A DNA stretch of 64,000 bases from Eretmocerus hayati (taxonomy: Eukaryota; Arthropoda; Insecta; Hymenoptera; Aphelinidae), in contig CM056741.1 of the NCBI GenBank assembly GCA_029851415.1, forward strand, positions 86,070,282-86,134,281, given 5' to 3'. How positions within the stretch are numbered: position 1 is the first letter of the stretch; each line of letters starts with the position of its first letter. This document shows, one piece after another, positions 35,931 to 48,362 of this stretch. Position numbers and translations under genes: made by a program. Under the pieces are notes generated by a model. It worked only from the letters and a program-made list of their open reading frames with translations, did no database searches and was not told the origin of the DNA.

Positions 35931-36472
35931 TCTTCTTCTTCTTCTTCTCGTTTGTGGCCACGGGCTGCTATACTGCTGCCCTCTCGCCATTACCAGGTGC
36001 TGTAAACACAACGTGATAACCACGACGACGACAATCACATCAGCGCAGCAGACAAGTTTTTTCGAACGATGATGCGTCTGCGCGGGGCTTCTTCTCTTCT
36101 CCCTCGACTGTCCCCTCTCCGCCGACCACCCGCCCGTATGCTTATACACGGGGACACTGCGAGCAGTTTTTTGGTACTTCATCGCGATTACTTGGATTTT
36201 TTTATAATTGCTTGTGATGGCCCAAAATTCAAGCTTCAATTTGAGCCCGCGTGCGTCCCTCCAGCAGCTATATTCGCGGAGATCTGGGCACTTCTGTAAG
36301 TGTATGGAAGGAGGAGTGGGGGGTGGAATTGGGATACTTTGAGGGCTCGTAACTCAAAAACGCAGCCGGCCCAAAATTCGAGACTTGGACAAGCAAATTC
36401 AGCAAATTCCGGCCTACCACAAGCATATTTTGGCCCAATTTGGCGGGCCAGGTTCACAGGGGTACGTAATCT

Positions 36473-36899
36473 CCCTTCTCATACGGCCATCAACAGACTT
36501 GATGTGTGCGGTTTCGCGACTAGACGAGCGGAAGGTTTGAACGTGACGGGACGGTACTGTGAGTGACAGCTCCTGCTGCAAAAGTTCGATTGGATTCGAT
36601 TGAAATACATCCAATCGTTCTGAATCTAGAATCTTATGATGAATTTGAAACATGACTTTCAGGATTGAGGAAGATTGGAGTTCAATAACGATCAATGATG
36701 TTGATCATGATTCGAACAGTATAGACCAATCTTCACCAATGCAGACTTTTCGCATTGAAAGTGAGATTGACAATCAATCTCAACACTTACTGCTAGTATT
36801 CGGAAGTCGATGTTCTATCTGTATGAATGCTGATTCCTTTGATAGAATATCGCGATTCCAATCTGTGCCAATGCCATAAAAGAGCATTGACATGCTATG
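36473..36899. other. Transition into satellite; no gene
   Basis: Degenerate satellite-like words (CAATACTG, CAGTATTG variants) begin around 36700. The ORF at 36652-36879 is in this repeat. Confidence 0.5.
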
Positions 36900-39720
36900 T
36901 GTCCTATCTACTTCAATCGATTCCAACACTGTTTTCAGTAATGGAAACATCGAGATCTAAATCCGCCTCAATCGACCTCAATACTGACTGGAAGCATTGG
37001 AGACCTTGAACCCTATTTATCTGAATCGATTTGAATACTGGATATCATTATTGGAATTCCGAAATCCTATCTGCCTCAATCGATTTCAATACTGTTTCCC
37101 AGTATTGGAAACATCGAGATCTCAATCCGCCTCAATCGACCTCAATACTGACTGGAAGCATTGGAGACCTTAAGCCCTATTTATCTGAATCGATTTGAAT
37201 GCTGGATATCATTATTAGAATTCCGGAATCCTATCTGCCTCAATCGATTCGAATACTGTTTTTCAGTATTGAGAACATCGAGAACTCAATCCCCCTCAAT
37301 CGACCTCAATACTGGCTTTCAGTCATCATTACAAGTCAACGTCTCACATATACATCACTCACATTACAGCTAAGGTTTCAAGACAATCGAATACTTATTC
37401 TAATCATGATCGCATTAACATATCATCGCATTACATAACTAAACGCTATTTGGAGGTTCTGTCACTCATCAGTCTTATATGGGAACAGGAGAGATGGTTC
37501 GTCGCTGGCGAGAGAGCAATCCCATGATATTTGAATGCAAACTGAGATGGTCATCGAAACGCCGCCTAGCGTCAGCCACTCGAATTTTATCGGCCTCAAT
37601 CGATCCCAATACTAACTTTCAGGAATGGGAATTTCAATAACTCACACATAGTCAATCGGTCCCAATACTGACTATGAGCATTGACGAGTTTATTCATCGT
37701 CCTTAATCGATTTAAATGCTGAATATCAGTATTGAGGACTTGACATCCTATCTGCCCCAGTCGATTTCAGTACTGTTTTCTAGTATTAGGAACATCGAGA
37801 TCTCAACCCACTTTAATCGATCTCAATACTGACTGTGAGTATTGGAGCCCTTATATCCCAATAACCTGAATCAATTCCGGAACTGTCTTTCAGTATTGGG
37901 TAGATCGCTATCTCAATCCACTTCAATCGATCTCAATACTAAAAGTAAGCATTAGAAACCTTATATCCTATCCACTTGAATCGATTTGAATGCTGAAAAT
38001 CAGTATTGGAGAATTGGATTCCTATTTGCCCCAATCGATTCCAGTACTGTTTTTCAGTATTGGTTACATCGAGATCTTAATCAGCTTCAATACTTCTCAA
38101 TACTGATTTTCAGCATCGGAAACCTTATATCCCATTTACCTGAATCGGATTGAATGCTGGATATCAGTATTGAGGACTTGGAATCCTATCTGCCCCTATC
38201 GATTCCAGTACTGTTCCTCAGTATTGGGAACATCGAGACTCAGTCTGCTCCAATCGATCTCAATGCTGAATTTCAGCATTGCAGATCTTATATCCTATTT
38301 ACCTGAATCGAAGTGAATGCTGGATATCAGTATTCAGGAATTGAAATCCTATCCGCCCCAATCGATTCCAGTACTGTCTTCCAGTATTGGAAACGTCGAG
38401 ATCTCAACCCACTTTAATCGATCTCAATACTGACTGTGAGTATCGTAGCTTTTATATCCTAATAACCTGAATTTTCAGTACTGTCTCTCAGTATTGGGTA
38501 GATCGCTATCTCAATCCACTTCAATCGATCTCAATACTAAAAGTAAGCATTAGAAACCTTATATCCTATTCACTTGAATCGATTTGAATGCTGAAAATCA
38601 GTATTGGAGAATTGGATTCCTATCTGCCCCAATCGATTCCAGTACTGTTTTTCAGGATTGGAATCATCGAGATCTCAATCAGCTTCAATCAATCTCAATA
38701 CCGACTTTCAGCATTGCAGACCTCGTATCATATATACCTGAATTGAATTGGATGCTGAATATCAGTATTGAGGACTTGAAATCTTATGTGCCCCAATCGA
38801 TTCCAGTACGGTTTTCCAGTATTGGGAACATCGGATTCTCAATACGCTTCAATCGATCTCAATACTGCTTTTCAGCATTGGAGACCTTGTATCATATTTA
38901 TCTGGGTCGGATTGAATGCTAAATATCAGTATTGAGGACTTGGATTCCTATCTGTCCAAATCAATTTCAGTACTGTTACTCAGTATTGGGAACATCGAGA
39001 CTCAGTCTGCTTCAATCGATCTCAATACCGACTTCCAGCATAGCAAATCTCATATCATATTAACCTAAATCGAATCGAATGCTCAATATCAGTATTGAGG
39101 ACTTAAGGTCTTATCTGCCCCAATCGATTTCGGTACTATTTTTTCAATATCGGTAACATTGAGATCTCAATACGCTTTAATCGATCTCAATACTGACTTT
39201 CAGCATTGCAGAGATATATCATATTTACCTGAATCGATCTGAATGCTGAGCATCAGTAGTGAAGACTTGGAATCCTATCTGCCTCAGTCGATTCCAGTAC
39301 TGTTTCCCAGTATTGAAAAAGCCGAGATCTCAATCCGCTTCAATCGATCTCAATACTGATTTTCAGCATTACAGACCTCATAACTCATTCGCCCGAATCG
39401 ATTCGAATGCTGTGTATCAGATTGGGAATGGGAAGTCCTATCTGCCTCATTAGATCCAAATACTGACCTCTAACATTGGAGACCGTACGTTCTATCTACG
39501 TCAATATACCTGAATGATGATTGTTAGTATCGAGAACTTAAAATCCTATCTGCCCCAATCATTTCCAGTACCGTCTTCCAGTATTGGAAACATCGAGATC
39601 TCAATCCGCCCCAATCGATTTCAATACTGTTTATCAGCATTGCAGACCTTATAACCCATTTACCTGACCAATAGCAAAACTCATCTTCAGGCCGTTCCAA
39701 TTCTGCCCAGCAGTATTGAA
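36900..39720 (+). repeat. Satellite A: 164-bp higher-order repeat of three hairpin subunits
   Basis: The landmark CCTATCTGCCCCAATCGATT recurs at about 36903, 37067, 37230, then 37747, 38021, 38184, 38348, 38619, 38783, 38947, 39110, 39274 and 39437. The dominant step is 163-164 bp, with two steps of ~271-274 bp. Each 164-bp unit holds three related ~54-bp subunits, each with AATCGAT followed by CAATACTG-N5-CAGTATTG-like inverted words. A non-satellite stretch interrupts at 37336-37590. Short ORFs here are repeat artefacts. Confidence 0.9.
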
Positions 39721-40830
39721 TTTGATTCAAATATATGAATCAGGAAGAGTTCAATACTGATTGTGAGTATAGAGAGGGATAGAATGACCATGCACCCACG
39801 ATTTCAATTCGATTCTGTAGTATTCATCTCGATTAGTCAATGACGCGAAGAGTGATTGGGTCATCATTGGAATCGATTGACGCAGTCAATTCAATGTTGC
39901 CTGGCATGATTCAGACCGATAGCTAAACTCATCTTCAGTCCGTACCAATCCTTCTCAGCAGTATTCAATCCGATTCAAATATATGAAGTCTAGAGGAGTT
40001 CAATACTGATTGTGAGTATTGAGGAGGATAGGATATCCATGCACCCACGATTCCAATTCTATTCTGTAGTATTCATCTCGATTGGTCAATCACGCAATGA
40101 GTGATTGGGTCATCATTGGAATCGATTGACGCAGGCGACTCAATGCTGCCTGGCAGGATTCAGACCCATAGCAAAACCATCTTCAGGCAGTTCCAATCCT
40201 GCTCAGCAGTATTGAATTCGATTGAAATATATGAAACCTAGAGGAGTTGAATACTGATTGTGAGCATTGAGGAGGATAGAATAACTATGCACCCGCAATT
40301 CCAATCCGATTCTGTAGTATTCATCTCAATTGGTCAATCACGCAATGAGTGATTGGGTCATCATTGGAATCGATTGACGCAGTCGACTCAATGCTGCTCG
40401 GCAGGATTCAGACCGATAGCGAGACTTATCCTCAGAGCGTACCAATCTTGCTCAGCAGTATTGAATTCGATTGAAATACATGGAATTTAGAGGAGTTCAA
40501 TACCGATTGTAAGTATTGAGGAGGATAGAGACCATGTTTCCACGATCTGTATTCCATCCTATAGTATTCAGCCCGATTGGTCAATCACGCAATGAGTGAT
40601 TGGGTCATCATTGGAACCGATTGACGCAGTCGACTCAATGCTGCCTGGCAGGATTCAGACCGATAGCAAAACTCATCTTCAGGCCGTTCCAATCCTGCTC
40701 AGCAGTATTGAATTCGATTGAAATATATGAAATCTCGAGGAGTTCAATACTGTTTGTGAGTATTGAGAGGGATAGAATAACCATGCACCCACGATTCCAA
40801 TTCGATTCTGTATAGTATTCATCTCATGAT
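39721..40830 (+). repeat. Satellite B: ~246-bp unit, about 4.5 copies
   Basis: GTGATTGGGTCATCATTGGA recurs near 39852, 40101, 40349 and 40596, with the order ATATATGAA, GAGGAGTTCAATACTG, CACCCACGATT, GATTGACGCAG, GCAGGATTCAGACC, CTCAGCAGTATTGAATTCG in each unit. It shares the CAATACTG / CAGTATTG words with satellite A, so the two have a common origin or were assembled from the same core. Confidence 0.9.
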
Positions 40831-41430
40831 TGGAATTGATCCAGGGCTAATAACTCGAATCTTTCCATTCATGATTGAGACAGATAGGAATGACCAAGGC
40901 TATCATACACCAGTACTGCAGAGAAGTATTTAATTCGATTGAGGAATGTTGCAACAATAGTGTTCAAAAGGTGAAATTCAATCCTGTCATTCGGGATTGG
41001 TTGGGATAGAAAATCAGTATCGTTCCGCAAATTGAATCAGTTTCTGAAGCATTGATCTCGATAGAGCAGTGGGAGACGGAATCCATCATTCAATAAGATT
41101 GATTTCGATACTGTATTGGTGATTCAAATATATTGAATCAGCAAAGATTTTCCATCCATCCATCCGGATCCTATCCTATGCTGAATACTAGTATTGGATT
41201 ATATTCGCTTACATGAATCCTCATCAACAGTATAGAATTCGATTGGCAGTTGTGATCTCAAATCTACAATTCAGGATTCAGCTAGATTGGTCTATGTTCG
41301 ATTGATCTGCATTGAATTCCAATACTGCTCTCGCCGGTCGAATGATAAAACCGATTGAAATGTATTCATCCCGATAGGATTCGATTGGTATTCAATCCAT
41401 TCCAATCGATCTTTTGCAGCAGGAATTCGA
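40831..41430 (+). repeat. Degenerate satellite edge
   Basis: Isolated words such as CAGTATTGAATTCGATT and GATTCGATTGG persist without a period, as expected at the eroding edge of an array. Confidence 0.6.
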
Positions 41431-42920
41431 CTTACGCCTTTGAAATCAGTTTTTATGCCAATTGTCCTTACTGTGGCGAAAATATATCGAAAATTGCCCA
41501 TATCTTTCACGTAGATTGACTAACGTTTATGCCCGCCTGGGAATTGTTTTTAGATACCAGATAGATTGGAAAACACCTATGAAAAGTCAGACCCCAGTTA
41601 TATTTCAACTACTCAATTTTTAAGCCAAAGTCCGACCTCCGCCGTTTTCGGCTTCGAAATACCTAAGTTATGTCCTAATCACGCGTGTACAGATCGCTTC
41701 GTTACCGCGCGCGGTAAGATCACATCCAAACATGCAATAACGCAATACCGTATCGCACACATACATAAGCATTCACATCTCACATTGACGCACCATGCGT
41801 GCCCGCCCATGTCGGCGCTCACTCATAACGCCATCGCATGCAATCTTGATTTCTAGGGACAAATTGGTACTCGCACTCATATAAATACACACTGACACGT
41901 ACACTGACCAGAGCAGTTACATCTACAGTCACACTAGGAGCGGATGTGAATTGCATCACTAGATGGTGGCGGAAGTGGTTCCCCAGATTGAAAGTCGCTC
42001 AATGAGAATTGAAGTCAATGCATTGAGAGCACTAGTATATTTATCTAACTTTCAAAGGTAACGTCGGGATTGCTTTTGGATATTGTTGAAGGGGTAAGTA
42101 GAGGTCTTAAGGAGTAAGCATGGGTATATGGGAGGGAGACAAAGGGGAGATGAGTATGTTCGAAATTTTTTGAGGTTGGGAAACCAGCCATTCAGCTGTA
42201 TAGTAGAGGGTAGTGAGGCAGCGATGCGCCATGCTATATACTTTCGCTGCCTCGCTACCGCGAAGCGTGATTGATTCCTCATTTCTACTGGGTAGGATAT
42301 ACTCATCTGATAGTAGTAGAATCCATCAAGAACTTGGTGTTGATTTTGGAATCTGCCAACTGGAAACTTATGTAGAAGATGAAAAAAAAAATATATATAT
42401 GAGAGCACATGATCCTCAAAAAGTAACACAGAAAAATATACACTTTTTTTGAGATGTTGAACAAAAATATCACTACCATACGATCTCCCACACTATGTGT
42501 GTTGGAAATGTGTGCATAAGTTAATTATGTACATGGCAATCAAGTATGCCACTGTATATGTCACTGACTTGACTTCAATTGACTTCAATACTTCTGAAGA
42601 CAAAAAATTTTGAAGACTCGACCACAACAAACACTGGTCTGCTGCAAGATCGTCCGAGTAACGTTATACCTTTCGCAGGCTGAATTCCGATGAGCACGGG
42701 CTCTAAATTACGGAATCTTAATCCCACCGCGCGACCTGTGCCGCGCTACATGTGCCGAGACTGTCGAGTGTGCCACCTGGGCCTCGCTTCGCGTGCCTGC
42801 CGCGCCGCGCGTGCTTCGCCGTGGCTAGTAGGCTCTTCCGTACTTCTGCATCAACAACTAGTGCCTCCTCGCTTATGCCGGGTGGTTTTTCGTGGAACTA
42901 ATCAGTGATCACCGTCACCG
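41431..42920. other. No gene seen
   Basis: Intergenic sequence with AT microsatellite at 42388-42400 and a GC-rich patch at 42690-42900 next to the hAT element. The 60-125-aa ORFs here have no recognisable content. Confidence 0.5.
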
Positions 42921-43220
42921 GTAACGCGCAGTGTTTCTAGACTGTGCTGAATCTCGGTCACGCGCAGAACGCGGCACGCGCCAACCCGCTCTCATTCGCC
43001 GACGTCTTTCGCGGCGATGCTCCCCTCGACTTGAATCGCGCCTCGCCCCTCACATTTCTATCCGCGGTAAATATTATTGAAAACTCATTGGATCACCGCG
43101 AATTTGAATTTTCTCCACGAATTGGGTGATTATTATGATATTCCACGGTTAATTACGACTCAAATCCCATGTGGGGGCCAACACTTTATATACAGGCTTT
43201 CTTTCCTGCTATGTATGACA

Positions 43221-43302
43221 GCCTCCGTAGCTCAGTCGGCCAAGTGCTTGCGCTTGAAATTATCGTTTTGCGTCGGGCGTGGGTTCGAGTCCCGCATGGG
43301 TG
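43221..43302 (+). tRNA. tRNA-like Pol III unit in left hAT TIR
   Basis: The A box TAGCTCAGTCGG (43228-43239) and B box GGTTCGAGTCC (43282-43292) match the consensus at every position. The T arm GTGGG/CCCGC can pair, and T5 follows at once (43303-43307) as a terminator. The acceptor ends do not pair well and the anticodon stem is not clean (a GAA loop is possible), so a working tRNA is unlikely. Best read as a tRNA-derived, Pol III-transcribable sequence. Confidence 0.6.
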
Positions 43303-43520
43303 TTTTTCTTTAACAAACATTTTATTGACAAATTATCAGCCTTGTACGATAACTTGTAGAAAATCCGAGAATTTCCCGGAAAATTCGCGAGTTTTTCGGA
43401 AAGTTTTCGAGTTTTCTTATCCTATAATTACTCGGTTTATTACTATTTATGATGGAGACGATTAGAGAATAATAATATGCATGTTATTTACGTATCAAGC
43501 AACACAGACACCGGTGTTAT

Positions 43521-43597
43521 GGAAATTGAGTAGCATATCGACGTACTCGTACGATTGAGATACTTGTACGCGCACGTCGATATGCTGCTCGATTTCC
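43521..43597 (+). repeat. Pre-miRNA-sized hairpin in left hAT TIR
   Basis: GGAAATTGAGTAGCATATCG and its near-perfect inverse close a stem of more than 24 bp that continues inwards through GTACTCGTAC / TGTACGCGCAC. The whole is 77 nt. The same hairpin occurs in the right TIR. Confidence 0.7.
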
Positions 43598-44238
43598 AAT
43601 AAAGATACCGGGGATAAGATAATCTCTTTGATATTTTCAATAACATTACAACAAATACTCTACACAAGTGATAGAATAGCGAAGATAAGCGAATAATAAA
43701 GCCATACCCAAGCTAGGCGCATGCTAAGCTAATAAAATGATAATTTAGACGTATACCCGATCCAATCAGTGTAATCGATGCCAATCGGCCATTTCTTGGC
43801 CGATTTGGACCTACCTTGGCTTATTCTATCGACATTTGATGCAGCCGAGTGCCTGAATGATTTATGACACGTAAGTAATTGAATTGGAATTTTTGTAACC
43901 GCAAATTACTCAAAAATTCAAAATTTCGGAGTGAAATTTTTCAACTGGTCGTCGTTCAAGTACGACGATCAGTGCGGTATGAGAAATAGTCTCGCAATGC
44001 TAATCATCGTAGAGACAGCTATCCTAGGTGATGTAATGGTTATTTGGACGATAATTGAAATATTTTCGTAAAATCCAGAATTTTCATATGTGGGTCTTTT
44101 TTCTCAAATCTTCGGGTATCCACGCTGTTTTTGGACAAGCTGATGAAACAGCTTGTCGAGCTAACGATTGGTCGAGGAGTATATTATCATCCACACTCAT
44201 CTTGATCGATTTGTTTACCTAACGAATATATTGTCATG

Positions 44239-44528
44239 ACTATCGGTTAGCGCATTTTTCGTTGGAAGAGAAGGTTCGTTGGATAGATCCGGGAAGCTGT
44301 ATGTGGGACTGTTTTGATGGACTGCATAGAATCAATATTCGAGCCTCGAGCTGGTGAAATTCTCAGGAACCGGATTCCCAAGATGTACGTCGGCCAAGCG
44401 GGGGAAGGCTTGCAAGCCGGTCTGAAAATTCAGTTTGCGGGTGAACAGCTTCACGAAGGGACGCATTTTGTTATGAATAATTTTGTGTACCAAAGTATTC
44501 CTGCTGGATTATCGCCCGATATTTTGGG
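44239..44528. other. hAT leader between TIR and transposase
   Basis: Holds a 93-aa ORF (44314-44595) in a different frame overlapping the transposase start. I do not recognise it, and it is not needed to explain the element. Confidence 0.4.
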
Positions 44529-46565
44529 GTGGCACGGAGCAATCGACTGTGTGGCAGGATGGTTAAGCCTAAAAGACCTTACAAGTTCCTACTGAAATGG
44601 CTCGAAAAACGTTGTTTTAAGCAGTGGTTGCAATCGGTCCCGGATAACTGTCAAAGAGCTAGATGTTCCGTGTGTGACCGAACGATGACGGCTAGAAAGA
44701 GTAATTTGAAAGCTCATAATAAGTCCACTGAACATAGAGATTCTTGTCGCGTACAAAAAATAGAAGTGATTTCGGATTATAGTAGTGACGATGATTCTCC
44801 AACAAGCACTGATTCTAAGGAAAAACAAAGAGAAATCCTTCACGCTTTATTGATTGCTGAAAATAATGTTCCAGTAAGATTCATAGAGAAATTGATACCA
44901 TTTGAAAAACGAATGCAAAAAGAATTCGGGCCTATTCCTGAAAATACCCGAATGAAAAAAGATAAATGCAAGGCTATCATTATAAATGTTATGTGGAAAT
45001 ATGAATTGAACGAGTTAGTCTCCATTCTGAAAAGGACGAAATTCTCAGTTAAAGTTGATGAATCGACTAGCTACCAAGATAAATTTTTTGCTATAGGGGT
45101 TCAATTCGGCTACTCCGACACTGGTAAAGTAGTAAATCAACTTTTGCAATTATTAGAGCTTGACGCGAGAGACTGCTCAGCAGAGGCATTATTCAAAGCT
45201 TTCCACGATTTCATGGTGCTTCACGGCATACCGTTTTCAAATATAATAGCTATTGCATGTGATAACGCCAGTGTTATGATTGGGAGTAAGAATTCTTTTG
45301 CATCTAGGCTTCGAGAATTTTTAAAAAATTTGATAGTATTAAATTGTATTTGTCAGGTAGCTGCGCTCATCGCTCGTGATGCGTATAAGGTGATCCCGCA
45401 TGACGTTGAAGATTTAGTTCGAGGTACGGCAACTTATTTAGGCAAGAGTGCTAAACGTTATGGTGAAGCTGCCGAGTTTCAAAGATTTTTCAACGTGAAA
45501 GAGAATCAAATTTTACAACTCGCGCTAACAAGATGGCTTCAATTGTGGTTTTGAATAGATAGAATAGTTGAACAGTGGTCTGTGATGAGATATTATTCTA
45601 CAATGGGAGTAGCTGAACTACCCGAGATGCAACGTTTAGATCAGAGCAATTTTGCTGTAAAATTATATAATCTGTACGACAACCAACAGATCGAAATTTA
45701 TGTCCACTTCCTTCATTACATTTTGAATTTTTTCAACAAGTATAATGCCACGTTCCAAGGTCAAAATGTACTGATTTACAAGTTGGCCGACCATTCTGAT
45801 GATTTAATGAGAACTTTAGGCAGAAATTTCCTTAAAGATGAATCTTTATCTCAAATGTATGATTTAGACGTTTTCAATCCACTTCACCTCAGAGAAATAG
45901 TTTTTTTGGGGAATAAATGTGAGATACTCATTCAAAGATTTTCGGCTGAAGATGCTTCAACAATCAGGTCGAGATGCTTGCAATTCCATCAAACAGCATT
46001 ACGAGGCATGCAGAAACGATTCAGGGATAATCGAGGGTTTTTGAAATTAGTAACTTGCTTAGATCCTCAGGTTGCTCTAAGAGCGAATGACCATCGAGAA
46101 TACCCTGATATCAGAGAATTCCAAGTTTATTTTCCTGATTTACAAGCAGATGCTTTACAATCTGAATGGAATCTTTTACCTGAAATGTTTAGCCCCGAAC
46201 AAAAGATGAAATTCTGTGATCCGAAGTTTGACCTAGTAGAGTTTTGGAAACTTGTTTCAGAATTACAATTAAATGAGCAGTTTCTATTCCCTACTCTATC
46301 AGTTCTTGTCCAAAATTTAATGTGTCTTCCCCATTCAAATGCTGATCCAGAGCGTTATTTTTCGATTCTTAAGGACTTGAGACCTGATAAAACGAACCGT
46401 ATGAAACCTGATCTCTCAAATGCAATGTGTCTCATCAGGTCAGCTCTCAAAGCAAAAAATCTTGATTCATTGACTTATCAAATTCTTCCAGGGTATTTAG
46501 CGTTGATGAATAAAGACATGTACCCGAAGAAAAAAGTACTCGGAAATCTCGTTGTGCCGGAATGA
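44529..46565 (+). pseudogene. hAT-superfamily transposase with one in-frame TGA
   Basis: A single 678-codon frame interrupted once by TGA at 45552-45554. The N-terminus has a BED-like zinc finger (C46, C49, H63, H69). The RNase-H-like core shows DEST (D177) and CDNAS (D245), then a C-I-C-Q block where relatives have C-x-x-H, and an R-W pair (335-336) just before the stop. The second half (from 45582) ends with the hATC dimerisation region, FPTLSVLVQNLM...NADPERYFS, about 50 residues before a natural TGA. Composition and length fit a full hAT transposase. Apart from the nonsense codon and the H-to-Q change the copy looks young. Confidence 0.9.
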
Positions 46566-47322
46566 ATGAGTTATGCAGTGAGTGTGCTTTCGTAGAAATT
46601 TTGGTGAAAACAGTAATTCCCTAGTTGAGATATTTTTTTTTTTATTAATTTTAGTTGAGATCTAGTCCAAATGTTGAGTTCTAGTTCGTTATTGTTAGCT
46701 TTGAACCAAATTTTTCGTGCCACTAGTCGTGTTATAGGTGCATTATAGTGAATGGACACAAGAAAAAGTCACGAGACGAACCTTATTACCTTCGCATCAA
46801 AATGTCACTGCTCGATCCCGATGTCATTTCTAAACCAGCTCGGAAAACTTTCGCTCATCCAGTAGAACAGCTTCTCAGATTTGCAATTCTTTTTGATCTT
46901 GAACCATATTCATTTTCGAGAATTTCATAATAGAATTTGATAAATATAATTGCAATAGTTAAGATTTGTCATTTTGGCAATCCTCAACATTTTAAAACTT
47001 TAACTAATCAAATTGAATGGATTAGTCCTCCTGGGGATACCACATCTCTCACGATCAAGTTACTAAGTTACTTACATTTGTGAGCCAACGATTTTGATGA
47101 GTCATTTTCCAATCATTTGTCCATTATTCACCCATCACTTCATTGTATTCATTTTCTTCGCACATTGATCATGAGAGGCTTGGGAAGATTATAAAATTGA
47201 TTCCATCTTTCAGCTGCACGAATGATTTGTACCATATTCATACAATTGGAATCGATCTATATAATCTACTCAAGTGAAAAAAAAGCGCCGGGTCATCTAC
47301 TGCTTCAGTGGTGTGAAAACGA
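46566..47322. other. hAT 3' region between transposase and right TIR
   Basis: AT-rich 3' untranslated sequence. The ORF at 46748-46930 is unsupported. Confidence 0.5.
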
Positions 47323-47984
47323 TGACAATATATTCGTATTATTCACGATGTATTACGTAAATATGTAAACAAATCGATCAAAATAAGTGTGGATGATAAT
47401 ATACTCCTCGACCAATCGTTAGCTCGACAAGCTGTTTCATCAGCTTGTCCAAAAACAGCGTGGATACCCGAAGATTTGAGAAAAAAGACCCACATATGAA
47501 AATTCTGGATTTTACGAAAATATTTCAATTATCGTCGAAATAACCATTACATCGCCTAGGATAGCTGTCTCTACGATGATTAGCATTGCGAGACTATTTC
47601 TCATACCGCACTGATCGTCGTACTTGAACGACGACCAGTTGAAAAATTTCACTCCGAAATTTTGAATTTTTGAGTAATTTGCGGTTACAAAAATTCCAAT
47701 CCAATTACTTACGTGTCATAAATCATTCAGGCACTTAGCTGCATCAAATGTCGATAGAATAAGCCAAGGTAGGTCCAAATCGGCCAAGAAATGGCCGATT
47801 GGCATCGATTACACTGATTGGATCGGGTATACGTCTAAATTATCATTTTATTAGCTTAGCATGCGCCTAGCTTGGGTATGGCTTTATTATTCGCTTATCT
47901 TCGCTATTCTATCACTTGTGTGGAGTATTTGTTGTAATGTTATTGAAAATATCAAAGAGATTATCTTATCCCCGGTATCTTTAT

Positions 47985-48061
47985 TGGAAATCGAGCAGCA
48001 TATCGACGTGCGCGTACAAGTATCTCAATCGTACGAGTACGTCGATATGCTACTCAGTTTC
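47985..48061 (-). repeat. Pre-miRNA-sized hairpin in right hAT TIR
   Basis: Inverted copy of 43521-43597 with the stem preserved. Confidence 0.7.
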
Positions 48062-48280
48062 CATAACACCGGTGTCTGTGTTGCTTGATACGTAAATAAC
48101 ATGCATATTATTATTCTCTAATCGTCTCCATCATAAATAGTAATAAACCGAGTAATTATAGGATAAGAAAACTCGAAAACTTTCCGGAAAACTCGCGAAT
48201 TTTCCGGGAAATTCTCGGATTTTCTACAAGTTATCGTACAAGGCTGATAATTTGTCAATAAAATGTTTGTTAAAGAAAAA

Positions 48281-48362
48281 CACCCATGCGGGACTCGAAC
48301 CCACGCCCGACGCAAAACGATAATTTCAAGCGCAAGCACTTGGCCGACTGAGCTACAGAGGC
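48281..48362 (-). tRNA. tRNA-like Pol III unit in right hAT TIR
   Basis: Inverted copy of 43221-43302 with both internal promoter boxes and the T run intact. The few changes fall outside the boxes. Confidence 0.6.

Larger units (their letters stand above)
33675..36463. mobile_element. MULE-like element with 9-bp TSD, 2789 bp, non-autonomous
   Basis: The ends ACTCCTGTGAACCTGG and CCAGGTTCACAGGGGT are inverted copies, and ACGTAATCT is duplicated perfectly at 33666-33674 and 36464-36472. The TIRs are ~650 bp (33675-34322 and 35736-36463); the right one has an extra ~90 bp bounded by a repeated GTAAACACAACGT. Long TIRs with a 9-bp duplication are the hallmark of Mutator-like elements. The interior 34323-35643 has no transposase. 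The inner part of each TIR is GC-rich and exon-like. Confidence 0.85.

Noticed and set aside
33839..36299. Overlapping 70-90-aa ORFs in the MULE-like TIRs outside the exon-like fragment
   Set aside because: Several frames on both strands are open because the stretch is GC-rich; no frame is favoured.
36900..40830. CRISPR-like regularly spaced repeats
   Set aside because: The repeat is continuous (higher-order satellite) with no variable spacers, and the window is eukaryotic.
43221..43302. Genuine host tRNA gene
   Set aside because: Perfect Pol III boxes but poor acceptor and anticodon stems; present in both TIRs, so kept as tRNA-like rather than functional tRNA.
44314..44595. 93-aa ORF before the hAT transposase
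   Set aside because: It overlaps the transposase start in another frame. Composition looks normal, but nothing ties it to a function, so it is only mentioned as leader.
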